Shown: piece by piece, positions 53,807-63,698 of the stretch | Layout: the number at the start of each line of letters is the position of its first letter | Position numbering within the stretch: the first letter of the stretch is position 1 | NCBI RefSeq assembly: GCF_002915175.1 | Contig: NZ_NXEJ01000003.1 | Location: forward strand, 1-64,000 | Length of the DNA: 64,000 bases | Reading direction: 5' to 3' | Source of the DNA: Agrobacterium rosae | GTDB taxonomy: Bacteria; Pseudomonadota; Alphaproteobacteria; Rhizobiales; Rhizobiaceae | Notes under the pieces: generated by a model | What the model was told of the DNA's origin: nothing | Seen by the model: only the letters and a program-made list of their open reading frames with translations | Database searches by the model: none | Position numbers and translations under genes: made by a program

Positions 53807-54807
53807 CAGTGATATCCCTCTTCCGGATCGATCTTGCCGCGAAAGACCCAGTAGGCATAGCCTGTGTAGGTAAGGATTATGGGTATCAGCACACTTGCAC
53901 CCACCAGCAGGAATGCCAGAGAGCTATCCGGTGCTGCCGCTTCCCAGATCGTCAGAGCTCCCGGCACGATATAGGGATAAAAGCTGACGCCCAGACCAGC
54001 GAAGCAGATGACGAAGATGCCAAGCGCTGCCAGAAAAGGCTGCAGGTGCTTGTCTTGCTTCAAGCCCTGCCAGAGCGCTGCTGCACATAATGCGACAAGC
54101 AGTGGTACGAAGGCTGAGAAAAATGCTGTGGGCCAGCCGAACCAGCGGTCGAAATAAACCCGGTTTATAAAGGGCGTCCAGAGACTGACCACTCCGATGA
54201 GGGCAAGGGTCCCCGCAGCAGTCCCCATGGCAATCTTGCGTGCCTTCGCTTGCAACTCGCCGATCGTCTTCAGGTTGAGCCAAGTTGCACCCAGCAATGC
54301 GTAACCCACGACAACGGCCAGTCCGGTTGTGATGCTGAACGGCGTCAGCCAATCCCACCATCCGCCGGAATAGGCGCGGTTGGTAATCTGGATGCCCTGC
54401 ACCAACGCTCCAAGTGCGATGCCCTGCATCATGGCGGCGATTGTCGAGCCGATGCAGAAGCCCCAATCCCACCAGATGCTACCGCGCGTCGTTCGCCAGC
54501 GAAACTCGAACGCAACGCCACGAAAGATCAGCCCTAGCAACATGAGGATGATAGGCATGTAAAGGGCAGGCAGAACCGTGGCATAGGCAACGGGAAAGAC
54601 AGCCATCAACCCGCCACCGCCCAGCACCAGCCATGTTTCGTTTCCATCCCACACCGGAGCGATGGAATTCGTCATAACGTCCCGGTCATGTCTTTTCGGG
54701 AAGAATGGGAACAGAATGCCGATGCCGAGATCGAAGCCATCGAGGATGACGTAGGCCAGCACGGCGAAGGCGATGATGGCAGCCCAGATAAACGCGAGAT
54801 CAAACAT
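53806..54807 (-). CDS. cydB: Cytochrome bd-type quinol oxidase subunit II (CioB/CydB)
   Basis: 333 residues, eight to nine membrane segments. Subunit II of the bd oxidase, which oxidises quinol and reduces oxygen without a heme-copper centre. It starts with AFIWAAIIAFAVLAYVILDGFDLGIG, a family signature, followed by GNETWLVLGGG near 60. It overlaps the cydA stop by 8 nt and the DUF2474 start by 3. Confidence 0.94.
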   Translation of the reverse strand: MFDLAFIWAAIIAFAVLAYVILDGFDLGIGILFPFFPKRHDRDVMTNSIAPVWDGNETWLVLGGGGLMAVFPVAYATVLPALYMPIILMLLGLIFRGVAFEFRWRTTRGSIWWDWGFCIGSTIAAMMQGIALGALVQGIQITNRAYSGGWWDWLTPFSITTGLAVVVGYALLGATWLNLKTIGELQAKARKIAMGTAAGTLALIGVVSLWTPFINRVYFDRWFGWPTAFFSAFVPLLVALCAAALWQGLKQDKHLQPFLAALGIFVICFAGLGVSFYPYIVPGALTIWEAAAPDSSLAFLLVGASVLIPIILTYTGYAYWVFRGKIDPEEGYH

Positions 54808-56227
54808 TATGATGGCCTCCCGAAAGGTTCTGAGTGGGGCCGGGCGTTATCCCCGCGGTGCGGGTTGGGGCGTGATCCAGCTCATGATCCTCATCAAGCA
54901 CGGGTGTGCGTCGCATCAGCCGAAGCAGGTAAAACACGCCTGCGCCGAACACGAGGAAGTAGACGATGATGAAAGCGATGAGCGATGCGCCGACCGCGGG
55001 TGCATCGATGGGAGACAGGCTGTCCGATGTTCGCAATAGACCGTAGACCGTATAGGGCTGGCGGCCCACTTCGGTCGTGTACCAACCCGCAAGCACGGCC
55101 ACAAATCCCGATGGTCCCATCATTAATGAGGCTCTATGAAGCAGACGATTGTCATAGAGACAGTCTCTCCACCGCGCCCACAACGACCAAACGCCAACAA
55201 GCAGCATCAGCACGCCAAGCCCGACCATGACTCGGAAGGTGATGAACGGGATCAGCGCTTTGGGACGGTCGTTTTTATTCCATTCTTTCAGTCCTTTGAT
55301 CTCACCGTCCAGCGAATGGGTGAGAATCAATGAACCAAGCCTAGGTATCTTTACTGCATATTTCGTCACTTCGGCTTCATCATCGGGAATTCCGAAGAGA
55401 ATGAGTGGCGCACCGCGGTGTGTTTCGTAATGACCTTCCATCGCGGCAATTTTTGCTGGCTGATGTTCCAGCGTGTTGATGCCGTGCAGATCGCCGACAA
55501 ATATCTGGATAGGGGTGGCGAGAGCCGCCATCCACATGGCCATGGAAAACATGACCTGCGCCTGCCGATTGCTCTTGTCTCGCAACAGGTGATAGGCACC
55601 GACAGCACCAACGCCAAAAGCCGTGGTCAGGAATGCGGCCAGCACGGTGTGAACGAGGCGATAGGGAAAGGACGGATTGAAGATGATCTTCCACCAGTCC
55701 GCAGGCAGAAACTGCCCGTTTTCACCAATGGTGAAACCCTGCGGTGTCTGCATCCAGCTGTTGGCAGACAATATCCAGGTGGCGGAAATGAGGGTACCGA
55801 CAGCCACCATGGCAACGGCAAACATATGCAGGCTATCGCCCACGCGTTTGCGCCCGAACAAAGCGATGCCCAGAAATCCAGCCTCAAGGAAAAACGCGGT
55901 CAGAACCTCATAGCCCATGAGCGGGCCTATCACCGGCCCGACCTTGTCGGAAAATACCGCCCAATTCGTGCCGAACTGATAGCTCATCACGATACCGGAG
56001 ACGACACCCATGCCGAAGGTGATGGCAAAGATCGGTTTCCAGTATTCGAAGAGCTTCAGATAGACCGGGTCACGTTTCCACAGCCATAGCGCATTCAGCA
56101 CCGCAAGATAGCTGGCGGTGCCGATTGAGAAGGCCGGGAAGATAAAGTGGAAGGATACTGTAAACGCAAACTGTATGCGTGCCAAAAGCTCCGCACTGAA
56201 ACCATCAAACAATTTGACCTCCATCAA
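54800..56227 (-). CDS. cydA: Cytochrome bd-type quinol oxidase subunit I (CioA/CydA)
   Basis: 475 residues, nine membrane segments. It binds hemes b and d and quinol. Axial-ligand regions FSIGTASYLAVL (near 35) and the conserved GRQPYTVYGLLRT (near 395) are present; GRQPY replaces the GRQPW of Escherichia coli CydA. The Q-loop is short. With the DUF2474 gene, this suggests the cyanide-insensitive (CIO) branch, useful at low oxygen or under respiratory poisoning. Confidence 0.93.
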   Translation of the reverse strand: MMEVKLFDGFSAELLARIQFAFTVSFHFIFPAFSIGTASYLAVLNALWLWKRDPVYLKLFEYWKPIFAITFGMGVVSGIVMSYQFGTNWAVFSDKVGPVIGPLMGYEVLTAFFLEAGFLGIALFGRKRVGDSLHMFAVAMVAVGTLISATWILSANSWMQTPQGFTIGENGQFLPADWWKIIFNPSFPYRLVHTVLAAFLTTAFGVGAVGAYHLLRDKSNRQAQVMFSMAMWMAALATPIQIFVGDLHGINTLEHQPAKIAAMEGHYETHRGAPLILFGIPDDEAEVTKYAVKIPRLGSLILTHSLDGEIKGLKEWNKNDRPKALIPFITFRVMVGLGVLMLLVGVWSLWARWRDCLYDNRLLHRASLMMGPSGFVAVLAGWYTTEVGRQPYTVYGLLRTSDSLSPIDAPAVGASLIAFIIVYFLVFGAGVFYLLRLMRRTPVLDEDHELDHAPTRTAGITPGPTQNLSGGHHNV

Positions 56228-56359
56228 GGCACGAGATTGCTTGTCTTTCTATTCCTGTTTGTGCTGGACGGCTGCGTGCCAAATTACCGCGTGCCAAAAC
56301 ATCACACGCGGCATTGTGACGCTTTCACATCTCCTCCCAACTGGCAACAGATTAAAGCA

Positions 56360-56395
56360 CACGGCCCGCTGCTCAATGGAGAGCAGCGGGCCGTG
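56360..56395 (-). terminator. Strong hairpin after the arabinoside binding-protein gene
   Basis: CACGGCCCGCTGCTC (56360-56374) and GAGCAGCGGGCCGTG (56381-56395) form a perfect 15-bp stem with a 6-nt loop, 28 nt past the SBP stop on the minus strand. TTTAAT follows on that strand. Confidence 0.85.
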
Positions 56396-56422
56396 GCGTT
56401 GAAGGTCTGGGAGAATGGACCT

Positions 56423-57748
56423 TCAGAGATTGGCGAGCAGGTCGTTGATCCGCGATTCCATATCGGCAAGCGCCGCGTCGACGTCCTTCTGGCCGATGAT
56501 CGCGGCGTTCATTTCCTCGCCGACAATATCCTGGATCGCAAACTGGCGCTGGACCGTAGGCGGCAGCGGCGTACCCAGCGTTGCGATGGCCGACACCGTG
56601 TCGCGATGCGGCAGGGCCTTGAATGCTGCGCTGTCCAGAACGGCCTTCACCGAGGGCAGATGGCCGGTGCGCGCCCATTCGAAGTCGTTGTCGGCGAAGA
56701 ATTTCAGGAACTTGCCAATGGCGGCAGTTTGCTCCTCGCTCCGGTCCTTCTGGGAAATGCCCCAGGCATGGCCGTCGGCATATTGCGCCTTCTTGCCGGA
56801 GAAGAGCTGTGGGTAGGGGTATACGGCATAGCCGCCCTTGTTCAGCGCGGTGCCCTTCGTTTCCGAGGAGGCATTGTAATCGCCGATAACCCAGGTGCCG
56901 TTTAGCTGCACGCCGCCTTCGCCGGCCAGAAATGCGTTGATTGCACCCGCATAGTCCATGTCCTTGGTGGTATCGTTGTTATCGTAAAGCGCCTTGTAGA
57001 GTTCAAGGACCTTCTTGGCCTCGGGCGTTTGCAGCTTGACCTTGGTCGGATCGGCGAAGAAATCAGAATCCTGCTGGAAGAGGTAGGTGTAGAAATTCCT
57101 TGCAAACAACGCCTTTTCATTGGCGAGGTTCTGGATCATGTATGGCTTGCCGGTCTTTTCCCGGAACTGCTTGGCCTGCGCCAGAAGCTCTTCGACGCTT
57201 GTCGGAAGCTCCGGCGTGCCATCTGCATTGACGAGACCTGCCATTTTGAAGAGATCCATGTTGATGTGAAACAACATGGTCCAGTTATCAATCGGAAGGC
57301 CATATATCTTGCCTTCCTTTGTCACACCGCCACGTGCCGCGTCTGTGAAGAGGTCTGGCGTAATGCCGTTCTTCGAGAGCAACTCGTCAAGCGGAAGCAG
57401 CAATCCCTTGGACTGGTAGTCGGAGATCGCCGAGTGATGGATCGAGACGATATCAGGCGGATCACCGGCAGCGAACTGCGCGGTCAACTGGTCATAGCCC
57501 GGCCATTCAACCGTGGTGACCGAAATGTGGATGTCGGGATTGTCGGCGTTGAACTTGTTGATGATCGAGGTGATGATCCCGCATTCGCCCACGGCTTTGG
57601 TAACATCTGTATTGGTGCCGAAGTCTGCATCGCAGGCACCAAAAAAGCGCTGCAAGGTCAGTTCCGTGGCTGCGGAGGCGGGACTTGCCCCCATCAGCGC
57701 AACGACGGATGCCGCCGCCAGGAACGATCGTCTAAGTACCTGCATCAT
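56423..57748 (-). CDS. ABC sugar-binding protein of the arabinoside importer
   Basis: 441 residues with a signal peptide (SFLAAASVVALMGASPASA). Family 1 sugar-binding protein. Its operon partners (arabinofuranosidase, MalK-type ATPase, two permeases) point to arabinose-containing oligosaccharides as ligands. It is the last gene of the operon and is followed by a strong hairpin. Confidence 0.9.
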   Translation of the reverse strand: MMQVLRRSFLAAASVVALMGASPASAATELTLQRFFGACDADFGTNTDVTKAVGECGIITSIINKFNADNPDIHISVTTVEWPGYDQLTAQFAAGDPPDIVSIHHSAISDYQSKGLLLPLDELLSKNGITPDLFTDAARGGVTKEGKIYGLPIDNWTMLFHINMDLFKMAGLVNADGTPELPTSVEELLAQAKQFREKTGKPYMIQNLANEKALFARNFYTYLFQQDSDFFADPTKVKLQTPEAKKVLELYKALYDNNDTTKDMDYAGAINAFLAGEGGVQLNGTWVIGDYNASSETKGTALNKGGYAVYPYPQLFSGKKAQYADGHAWGISQKDRSEEQTAAIGKFLKFFADNDFEWARTGHLPSVKAVLDSAAFKALPHRDTVSAIATLGTPLPPTVQRQFAIQDIVGEEMNAAIIGQKDVDAALADMESRINDLLANL

Positions 57749-57822
57749 GATAGTCTCCTCCGTTCATGATCGGTTGTTTGATCCAGCGTTCAATGACGCC
57801 GGCTCGTTCGAAGAGTTTGGGT

Positions 57823-58674
57823 TCAACGCACCGCGGCACCCGAGACAGCTGTGACGATGTATTTCTGGAAGAAGAGATACAGGATGAGGATCGGCGCGCC
57901 CGCAAAGACCGCCTGCGACATCAGGAAGCCCAGGCCTTCCGACTGCGCGAAATTGGTCTGTGTCGAGGCGATGCCGACCGTCAGCGTGTACATTTCCTTC
58001 TTGGTGCCCGAAATCAGCGGCCAGAAGTAATCGTTCCAGGCATTGAGAAAAGTGAAAATGCCAAGCGTTGCCTGTGCTGGTAGCGTCAAAGGCAGAAGCA
58101 CTTTCCAGAAGATTTTAAAGCGACTGGCATTGTCGAGCAATGCCGCCTCATCCAGCTCTTTGGGAATGGCGCGGAAATACTGCGTCATCAGGAACACGCC
58201 GAAGGGTGCCGACAGGCCGGGCAGGATGAGGCCATGGTAGCTGTTGTGGAATTTAAGCCAGCTGAAGATCTGGTGGCGCGCAATCAGCACCGCCTGTTCC
58301 GGCACGGCAAGTCCCATCAGGACGAGGACAAAGATCACGTTGCTGAAGGGAAAGTTCAACCGAGCAAAACCGTAACCGGCCAGCGAGGACAGGACCAGCG
58401 TGCCGATCGTCATGCCCCCAGCAACGATCAGGCTGTTGAGAATCCAACGGAATACTGAGGACGTTGCCAGGATGTTGATGTAGTTCTGAATGGTGTAGGG
58501 CGCATGGAACACAGCGTTCATGCTGACCATCAGTTCCTTGTTGTCTTTGATGGACAGGGCAACGACCCAGACGAGCGGTGCCATCATGATGACAGCCGTC
58601 GCGATGGTGAGCCCGAGGATCACCCGGTCGCCCCTGGTGCGGCCGACCATGCCTGAAGCGCGTTCATTGCTCAT
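57823..58674 (-). CDS. ABC sugar permease, MalG type (arabinoside importer)
   Basis: 283 residues from ATG 58674; the frame extends far upstream only as a shadow of the neighbour. Six membrane segments; EAA loop KELDEAALLDNASRFKIFWKVLLP near 185-210. It overlaps the preceding permease stop by 4 nt (ATGA). Confidence 0.92.
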   Translation of the reverse strand: MSNERASGMVGRTRGDRVILGLTIATAVIMMAPLVWVVALSIKDNKELMVSMNAVFHAPYTIQNYINILATSSVFRWILNSLIVAGGMTIGTLVLSSLAGYGFARLNFPFSNVIFVLVLMGLAVPEQAVLIARHQIFSWLKFHNSYHGLILPGLSAPFGVFLMTQYFRAIPKELDEAALLDNASRFKIFWKVLLPLTLPAQATLGIFTFLNAWNDYFWPLISGTKKEMYTLTVGIASTQTNFAQSEGLGFLMSQAVFAGAPILILYLFFQKYIVTAVSGAAVR

Positions 58675-59579
58675 GCCGCATCTCCTTTTCGACGTGACAC
58701 GAGAAACTGGATCATCGCTGCGATCAGGATGAGGACGAACAGCACTTCCGAAGCAGCCGCGCCGAGCCCGAGGTCCCATTTCGTGAAGGCTGCCTCGTAG
58801 ATGTAGAGGACAAGCGGCTTGGAGATATTGTTCGGTCCGCCGTTCGTCATCAGCTTTGCCTGACCGAACAATTGGAACTGGAGCACGATCTGGACCACGA
58901 CCACCAATACGAAGGTTCGCTTGATCGACGGGAAGGTGATGAAGCGGAAGGTGCGCCAGCGGCTGGCATTGTCCAGCGCTGCGGCCTCGTAGATTTCGCC
59001 GGGAATCTGCTGAAGAGCGGCGAGATAGAGCATCATCGGAAGGCCGATACACCACCACACCGTGGCGATGGCAATCGCGATCATCACCAAGTCAGGGTTG
59101 GACAGAAATGCGGGGGCGGTTGCACCGAACCAGCCGTAAATCGTCGACAGCAGGCCGAAATTCGGAATGAAGACGATGCGCCAGACCAGCGTAACGATTG
59201 TGACAGACAGGACGGAAGACGCGAAGAAAACCGTGCGCAGGATCGCCGCCGTGCGTGTCTGTCGGTTGAGTGCGAGCGCAAGCAGCAGACCAATGACGGC
59301 GAGGGCCGGGACAGTCAGCGCAACGAAGTAAAACGTATTCCAGATCGACTGGATGAATATCCGGTCGTTGAAGAGGCGGATATAGTTCGTCATGCCGACG
59401 AAGCGGCCTATCGCGAAGGCATCTGCCTTGTGCAGACTGATCCAGATGCCCCAGAACAGTGGGACGACAAGTAGCGTGACGAAGAAGAAGAGATAGGGGG
59501 CAACGAAAAGCGCATTGCGCCAGAGCGGGCCATTGACAGACTTAACGTTGCGCGGTGCGGTGGACGGGGTCTCAGCCAT
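58671..59579 (-). CDS. ABC sugar permease, MalF type (arabinoside importer)
   Basis: 302 residues from ATG 59579, overlapping the ATPase stop by 8 nt. Six membrane segments; EAA loop GEIYEAAALDNASRWRTFRFITFP near 205-230. Forms the channel with the MalG-type partner. Confidence 0.92.
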   Translation of the reverse strand: MAETPSTAPRNVKSVNGPLWRNALFVAPYLFFFVTLLVVPLFWGIWISLHKADAFAIGRFVGMTNYIRLFNDRIFIQSIWNTFYFVALTVPALAVIGLLLALALNRQTRTAAILRTVFFASSVLSVTIVTLVWRIVFIPNFGLLSTIYGWFGATAPAFLSNPDLVMIAIAIATVWWCIGLPMMLYLAALQQIPGEIYEAAALDNASRWRTFRFITFPSIKRTFVLVVVVQIVLQFQLFGQAKLMTNGGPNNISKPLVLYIYEAAFTKWDLGLGAAASEVLFVLILIAAMIQFLVSRRKGDAA

Positions 59580-60675
59580 GGCCGCCATCCTTCGCATGAT
59601 AGGCGCGACCGTCCGCATCAAAGAGATGTGCGCGGTTTCCATCTAGCGTAAGCCCGATCCGGTCGCCGATGGCAGCGCGGCTGAGGCCTATATCTTCTGC
59701 GACGATCATGCTGCCATCACCAAGCCGCGTGTAGAGCAACGTTCTGTCGCCGAGCCGTTCCAGCACCTCCACCGTTCCGCTCGTGGCTGACACCGCGTCA
59801 TCGCCAGCCCGTCGTATCGCCTCTGCGCGGATTCCAAGCGTATGTTGTCCGGCTGTCAGCCCGCTGGCGGGCACCCCCGTTTGCAGGTGAGAGCCATCGG
59901 GCAGGGTGGCAACGGCAAGGCCGCCATTCTCGGAAATCTGAACCGGCATGAAATTCATTGTGGGCGAGCCGACGAAGGTTGCGACGAAGCGGCTGGCCGG
60001 ACGTAGATAGATGTCCATCGGCGTGCCGATCTGCTCGATTTTGCGGTTGTTCATGACCACCACCCGGTCTGCGAGCGTCATGGCTTCGATCTGGTCATGG
60101 GTGACGAAAATCATGGTCGACTTGACACGGTTGCGAAGCTGGGCAAGCTCGACGCGGGTCCTGACACGCAGAGCGGCATCAAGATTGGAGAGGGGTTCGT
60201 CGAACAGGAACGCTTTCGGCTCCTTGACGATAGCGCGCCCTATTGCGACGCGCTGGCGCTGGCCTCCGGAAAGCTGGCCGGGTTTGCGTTCCAGCAGATG
60301 GCCGATTTCCAGCATCCGGGCCGCTTCGGCGACACGGGTCGACACGGTTTCTGGGGGAACGCCGATGTTGCGAAGACCGAAGGCCATGTTGTCAGCGACA
60401 GTCATATGCGGATAGAGCGCGTAGGACTGGAAAACCATGGCGATATCGCGCTTGCCGGGTGGTAGCGTGTCGATGCGCTGGCCGTTGATTGAGATCGTGC
60501 CCTCGTCAACACTTTCGAGGCCAGCGATCATGCGCAGCAAGGTGGACTTTCCGCATCCCGACGGTCCGAGAAAGACCATGAACTCATTGGATTTGACGGA
60601 GAGAGACAGGTTCTCCAGAACTGTCATCGCGCCGTATCGCTTTGTCACGCTGTCTATTTCGATCTGCGCAGTCAT
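59572..60675 (-). CDS. ABC transporter ATPase, UgpC/MsmK type (arabinoside importer)
   Basis: 367 residues from ATG 60675 (GGAG upstream); an in-frame GTG at 60687 is an alternative. Walker A is GPSGCGKST, the signature LSGGQRQR, Walker B LFDEPLSNLDA, and there is a TOBE domain after 240. It closely resembles the ATPase at 31992 in domain order, as expected for the MalK group. Confidence 0.93.
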   Translation of the reverse strand: MTAQIEIDSVTKRYGAMTVLENLSLSVKSNEFMVFLGPSGCGKSTLLRMIAGLESVDEGTISINGQRIDTLPPGKRDIAMVFQSYALYPHMTVADNMAFGLRNIGVPPETVSTRVAEAARMLEIGHLLERKPGQLSGGQRQRVAIGRAIVKEPKAFLFDEPLSNLDAALRVRTRVELAQLRNRVKSTMIFVTHDQIEAMTLADRVVVMNNRKIEQIGTPMDIYLRPASRFVATFVGSPTMNFMPVQISENGGLAVATLPDGSHLQTGVPASGLTAGQHTLGIRAEAIRRAGDDAVSATSGTVEVLERLGDRTLLYTRLGDGSMIVAEDIGLSRAAIGDRIGLTLDGNRAHLFDADGRAYHAKDGGHG

Positions 60676-60874
60676 GCCAGTCTCCACCCTGCCATCAAAG
60701 CCATGTCGTTGCGTTCCCTCGTTACCGAGATGAATGCCGTGTCCGTATTTCGGGTTTCCATCTTGTCCTCCCCCGTGCCTGCGCGCTTTCCGGCCCGCCC
60801 GCCCGTCATTCCCTCATCTGTTCGCCGGACGCCCCCTCCACAGTGGCATCTGGCGCATTCGTCTCCCCGCTCAA

Positions 60875-62386
60875 TCAGGCCGAAAGGCGGATCATCCGGT
60901 AACTCAGCGGTGCAATCGAGACGGTGAGCCGTCCCTGGTCGAGTGTGGCTCCATCTCCTTTTACGGGCACGACGTTCTCGGGCTTTTCTGCCGTGTTCGT
61001 GATGTTGATATTGGGATGGCCAATCACCTGATCGTCTGCAATCGAAAGAGCACCGAATTCCAGCAGTTGAACATCGAGCTCCAGCGCGTCGGTAAGGTGT
61101 CGATTGACGATAAAAAACGTCACATTGCCCTTTGCGTCGTCGTGAACGGCCGAAACGTCGAGATAAGGCACGGCTCCAACGTCATCGGCTGTGTAAGTCG
61201 GGCTATCGACCATCAGCTTCAGCGCCGTTCCGCGTCCGTAAACCGATGCATAGTAATAGGGATAGAAAATCGTCTGGCGCCAGGCTGGACCGCCCGGAAC
61301 CGTCATAATCGGCGCAATCACGTTGACGAGTTGGGCAAGGCAGGCGATCCGCACCACGTCAGATCGATTAATGAACGTGTTGAGAATGCAGCCGACCTGC
61401 AGCACATCTTCGAAATTATAGTCGTCTTCCAGAAGTGCAGGCGCTTCCGGCCAGCCATTGCTGCCGCCGAGAATTGCGCGGTCCTTCTCCTTGGAGTGAT
61501 ACCAGACGTTCCACTCGTCGAAGGAGATGTAAACATCCTTCTCCGATCGCTTTTTCGATTTCACATAGGCGATGACCCCGGCAACGGTGCCGATATAGGC
61601 GTCTAGCTCAAGGCTGCGGGCAAGGTAGTTTGCCGTATCCTTGGCGCGGTTCTCGAAATACATATGCAGCGATATGTAGTCCACCTCGTCGTAGGTGTGT
61701 TCGAGAACCGTTGCTTCCCACTGCGGATAGGTTGGCATGTGGGCGTTCGAGGATCCGCAAACGACCAGCTCAAGGCGGCTGTCGAAAGCGCGCATTGCCT
61801 TGGCCGTCTCATGGGCGAGCCGGCCATATTCGTCCGCCGTCTTGTGGCCGATCTGCCAGGGGCCATCCATCTCGTTGCCAAGGCACCAAAGACGCACGTC
61901 GAAGGGAGCCTCGCGGCCATTGGCGCGGCGCTTGTCACTCCAGGTGCTGCCGCCTTCGTGATTGGCATATTCAAGAAAGTTGCGTGCCTCGTCGAGACCG
62001 CGCGAGCCGAGGTTGACGGCCAGCATCATCTCTGTGCCAACGGAGGTGCACCAGTCGGCAAATTCATGAATACCGACCTGATTGCTTTCCGAGGTGTGCC
62101 AGGCAAGGTCGAGCCTGACAGGACGGTCTTTCTTCGGGCCGATACCGTCTTCCCAGTTGTAGGCTGACACAAAATTTCCGCCTGGATAGCGTACGATCGG
62201 AACCTCCAATTCCCTTACGAGGTCGATGACGTCCTTGCGCATGCCATTTTCGTCGGCAGTCGGATGGTCCGGCTCATAGATCCCGGTATAGACCGCCCGG
62301 CCGAGATGCTCGATGAACGATCCATAGAGCCGCGGATCAATCTCCGCGATCTTGAACTTGCGGTGGGCGATAACCGACGCCTTCAT
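60875..62386 (-). CDS. Alpha-L-arabinofuranosidase (GH51)
   Basis: 503 residues from ATG 62386, which has GGAG 6 nt upstream; in-frame ATGs at 62413 and 62425 are weaker. It releases L-arabinofuranose from arabinan or arabinoxylan fragments, and without a signal peptide it acts in the cytoplasm. The acid/base Glu is in CLGNEMDGPW near 170, and the nucleophile Glu in ISFDEWNVWYH near 290. A C-terminal beta-sandwich follows. It is the first gene of the arabinoside operon. Confidence 0.93.
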   Translation of the reverse strand: MKASVIAHRKFKIAEIDPRLYGSFIEHLGRAVYTGIYEPDHPTADENGMRKDVIDLVRELEVPIVRYPGGNFVSAYNWEDGIGPKKDRPVRLDLAWHTSESNQVGIHEFADWCTSVGTEMMLAVNLGSRGLDEARNFLEYANHEGGSTWSDKRRANGREAPFDVRLWCLGNEMDGPWQIGHKTADEYGRLAHETAKAMRAFDSRLELVVCGSSNAHMPTYPQWEATVLEHTYDEVDYISLHMYFENRAKDTANYLARSLELDAYIGTVAGVIAYVKSKKRSEKDVYISFDEWNVWYHSKEKDRAILGGSNGWPEAPALLEDDYNFEDVLQVGCILNTFINRSDVVRIACLAQLVNVIAPIMTVPGGPAWRQTIFYPYYYASVYGRGTALKLMVDSPTYTADDVGAVPYLDVSAVHDDAKGNVTFFIVNRHLTDALELDVQLLEFGALSIADDQVIGHPNINITNTAEKPENVVPVKGDGATLDQGRLTVSIAPLSYRMIRLSA

Positions 62387-62412
62387 GTTGTTCTCCATTA
62401 TATCCGTATTCA

Positions 62413-62424
62413 TGATATATATCA
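62413..62424. promoter_or_regulatory. Perfect AT-rich palindrome upstream of the arabinofuranosidase gene
   Basis: TGATATATATCA is a perfect 12-bp palindrome 27 nt before the ATG at 62386, in the 114-nt gap after the ArsR-type regulator gene. It is a likely operator for that regulator. Confidence 0.5.
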
Positions 62425-62500
62425 CAATTTAAGATAAATAGAGCCAAGAACGTTCGGGCCGTCAAGTTAAAAGTGTTGTGCGCTGCACACGTGTATGGAC

Positions 62501-63433
62501 CTAGCGTGTCCGAAGTCGCAGCAGGATGTCTTGATCGTAATTGCCAAAACCCCGACCGAAAATATTGATTCCGCCCGGATGCTTTGCGTCTTCCCTCACG
62601 CCAATACGCAGGCGAATGGAGTGGTGGGCCTCAAGTTTCAGGTCTGAAAGTCGCACGTCGGAAATCCGCAAACCATCGACATAGGAACCGTCTTCATTGA
62701 CGCGGAAACTCTTCAGCTTACCGTATTGCGAGCCCTTCAATTTCCACCAGTCCGGGGTATAAACGCCTCTCTGATCGCCAAAATCCCCCGGAGAAGTCCA
62801 GGTCGCAACATCGATGCCGTTGACGGCCAGCGTGATATCAGACGGCCAGTCCGCGCTGGTGCCTGGAACCTCCGAACTCAGTTCCAAAGCGAATTCGATC
62901 TCCCGGATCCGTGCGTTGGCAAGCCTTGCATTGTTGGGAAATTGATACTCGACATAGCCTCTTGTGAACCAGATTAGTGCGGTTTTCATGCGGTCCGGGT
63001 CGAGGAAGGTGCTCGGCACGTCGAGCAATCCGATGATGCCATCAACCGAGCACAGACCGCATGGCGCGGATACCTCGAAGCCGGTATAGAGCCCCAACGG
63101 CATCGACACTTCGATGGCGTTCTGTTCGGTCTCTTTGATATTGTCCTTCAGAACGATCAGGACCTCGTCATAAACACACTCGCAAATCTTCTGGCTTCCC
63201 TTGCGCGCCTTGATTGTTTCCGTGCGGATCAATCCGGCTTCCTGCAACAACTGGACGCTTGTCGAAACGCTGGATTGCGGCAGGCTGAGCACCGCGGCGA
63301 TGTCGTTGACATTCATCGGCCCCTTCTGTTGAAGCAGCTTGAGCATGGAGATGCGGGTGGGTGAGGCGAGAGCCTTGAGAACCGTTTGATGCTCCTCGGG
63401 ATCAACGACAAGAAAATTGCGGCTCAAGGTCAT
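62501..63433 (-). CDS. ArsR-type regulator with large C-terminal domain
   Basis: 310 residues, three times the length of a standard ArsR protein. The winged helix-turn-helix spans 12-90 (HQTVLKALASPTRISMLKLLQQKGPMNVNDIAAVLSLPQSSVSTSV). The remaining 210 residues look beta-rich, with a Cys pair in APCGLCSVDG near 125-133 and many Trp/Tyr residues (FTRGYVEYQFPNN, TPDWWKL), as in sugar-binding sandwiches. It probably senses a sugar and controls the adjacent arabinoside operon. Confidence 0.8.
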   Translation of the reverse strand: MTLSRNFLVVDPEEHQTVLKALASPTRISMLKLLQQKGPMNVNDIAAVLSLPQSSVSTSVQLLQEAGLIRTETIKARKGSQKICECVYDEVLIVLKDNIKETEQNAIEVSMPLGLYTGFEVSAPCGLCSVDGIIGLLDVPSTFLDPDRMKTALIWFTRGYVEYQFPNNARLANARIREIEFALELSSEVPGTSADWPSDITLAVNGIDVATWTSPGDFGDQRGVYTPDWWKLKGSQYGKLKSFRVNEDGSYVDGLRISDVRLSDLKLEAHHSIRLRIGVREDAKHPGGINIFGRGFGNYDQDILLRLRTR

Positions 63434-63698
63434 GGCTCCCGAAATAGACTGCTTTCATGTCTATATCGGATATCCTGATTTGATCAACGTCTTTCGGATA
63501 GGAAAACGCTTCCCTGTTCAGGGAAGAAGCCGTCTGTCCAACTGCTATCGCGACCAACCGGTACCCGAAGTTCGTCAGCGTCGACTTCCGCCTGTGCGCT
63601 ACGGTGTGTAGTTCGTCATTGAGTTCAAGAGGGCGACAGGCGCGGGATGTTCAACTCCAAGCGGATTGACCGCGCGAAACCCAGCTTAGGAAACAATC

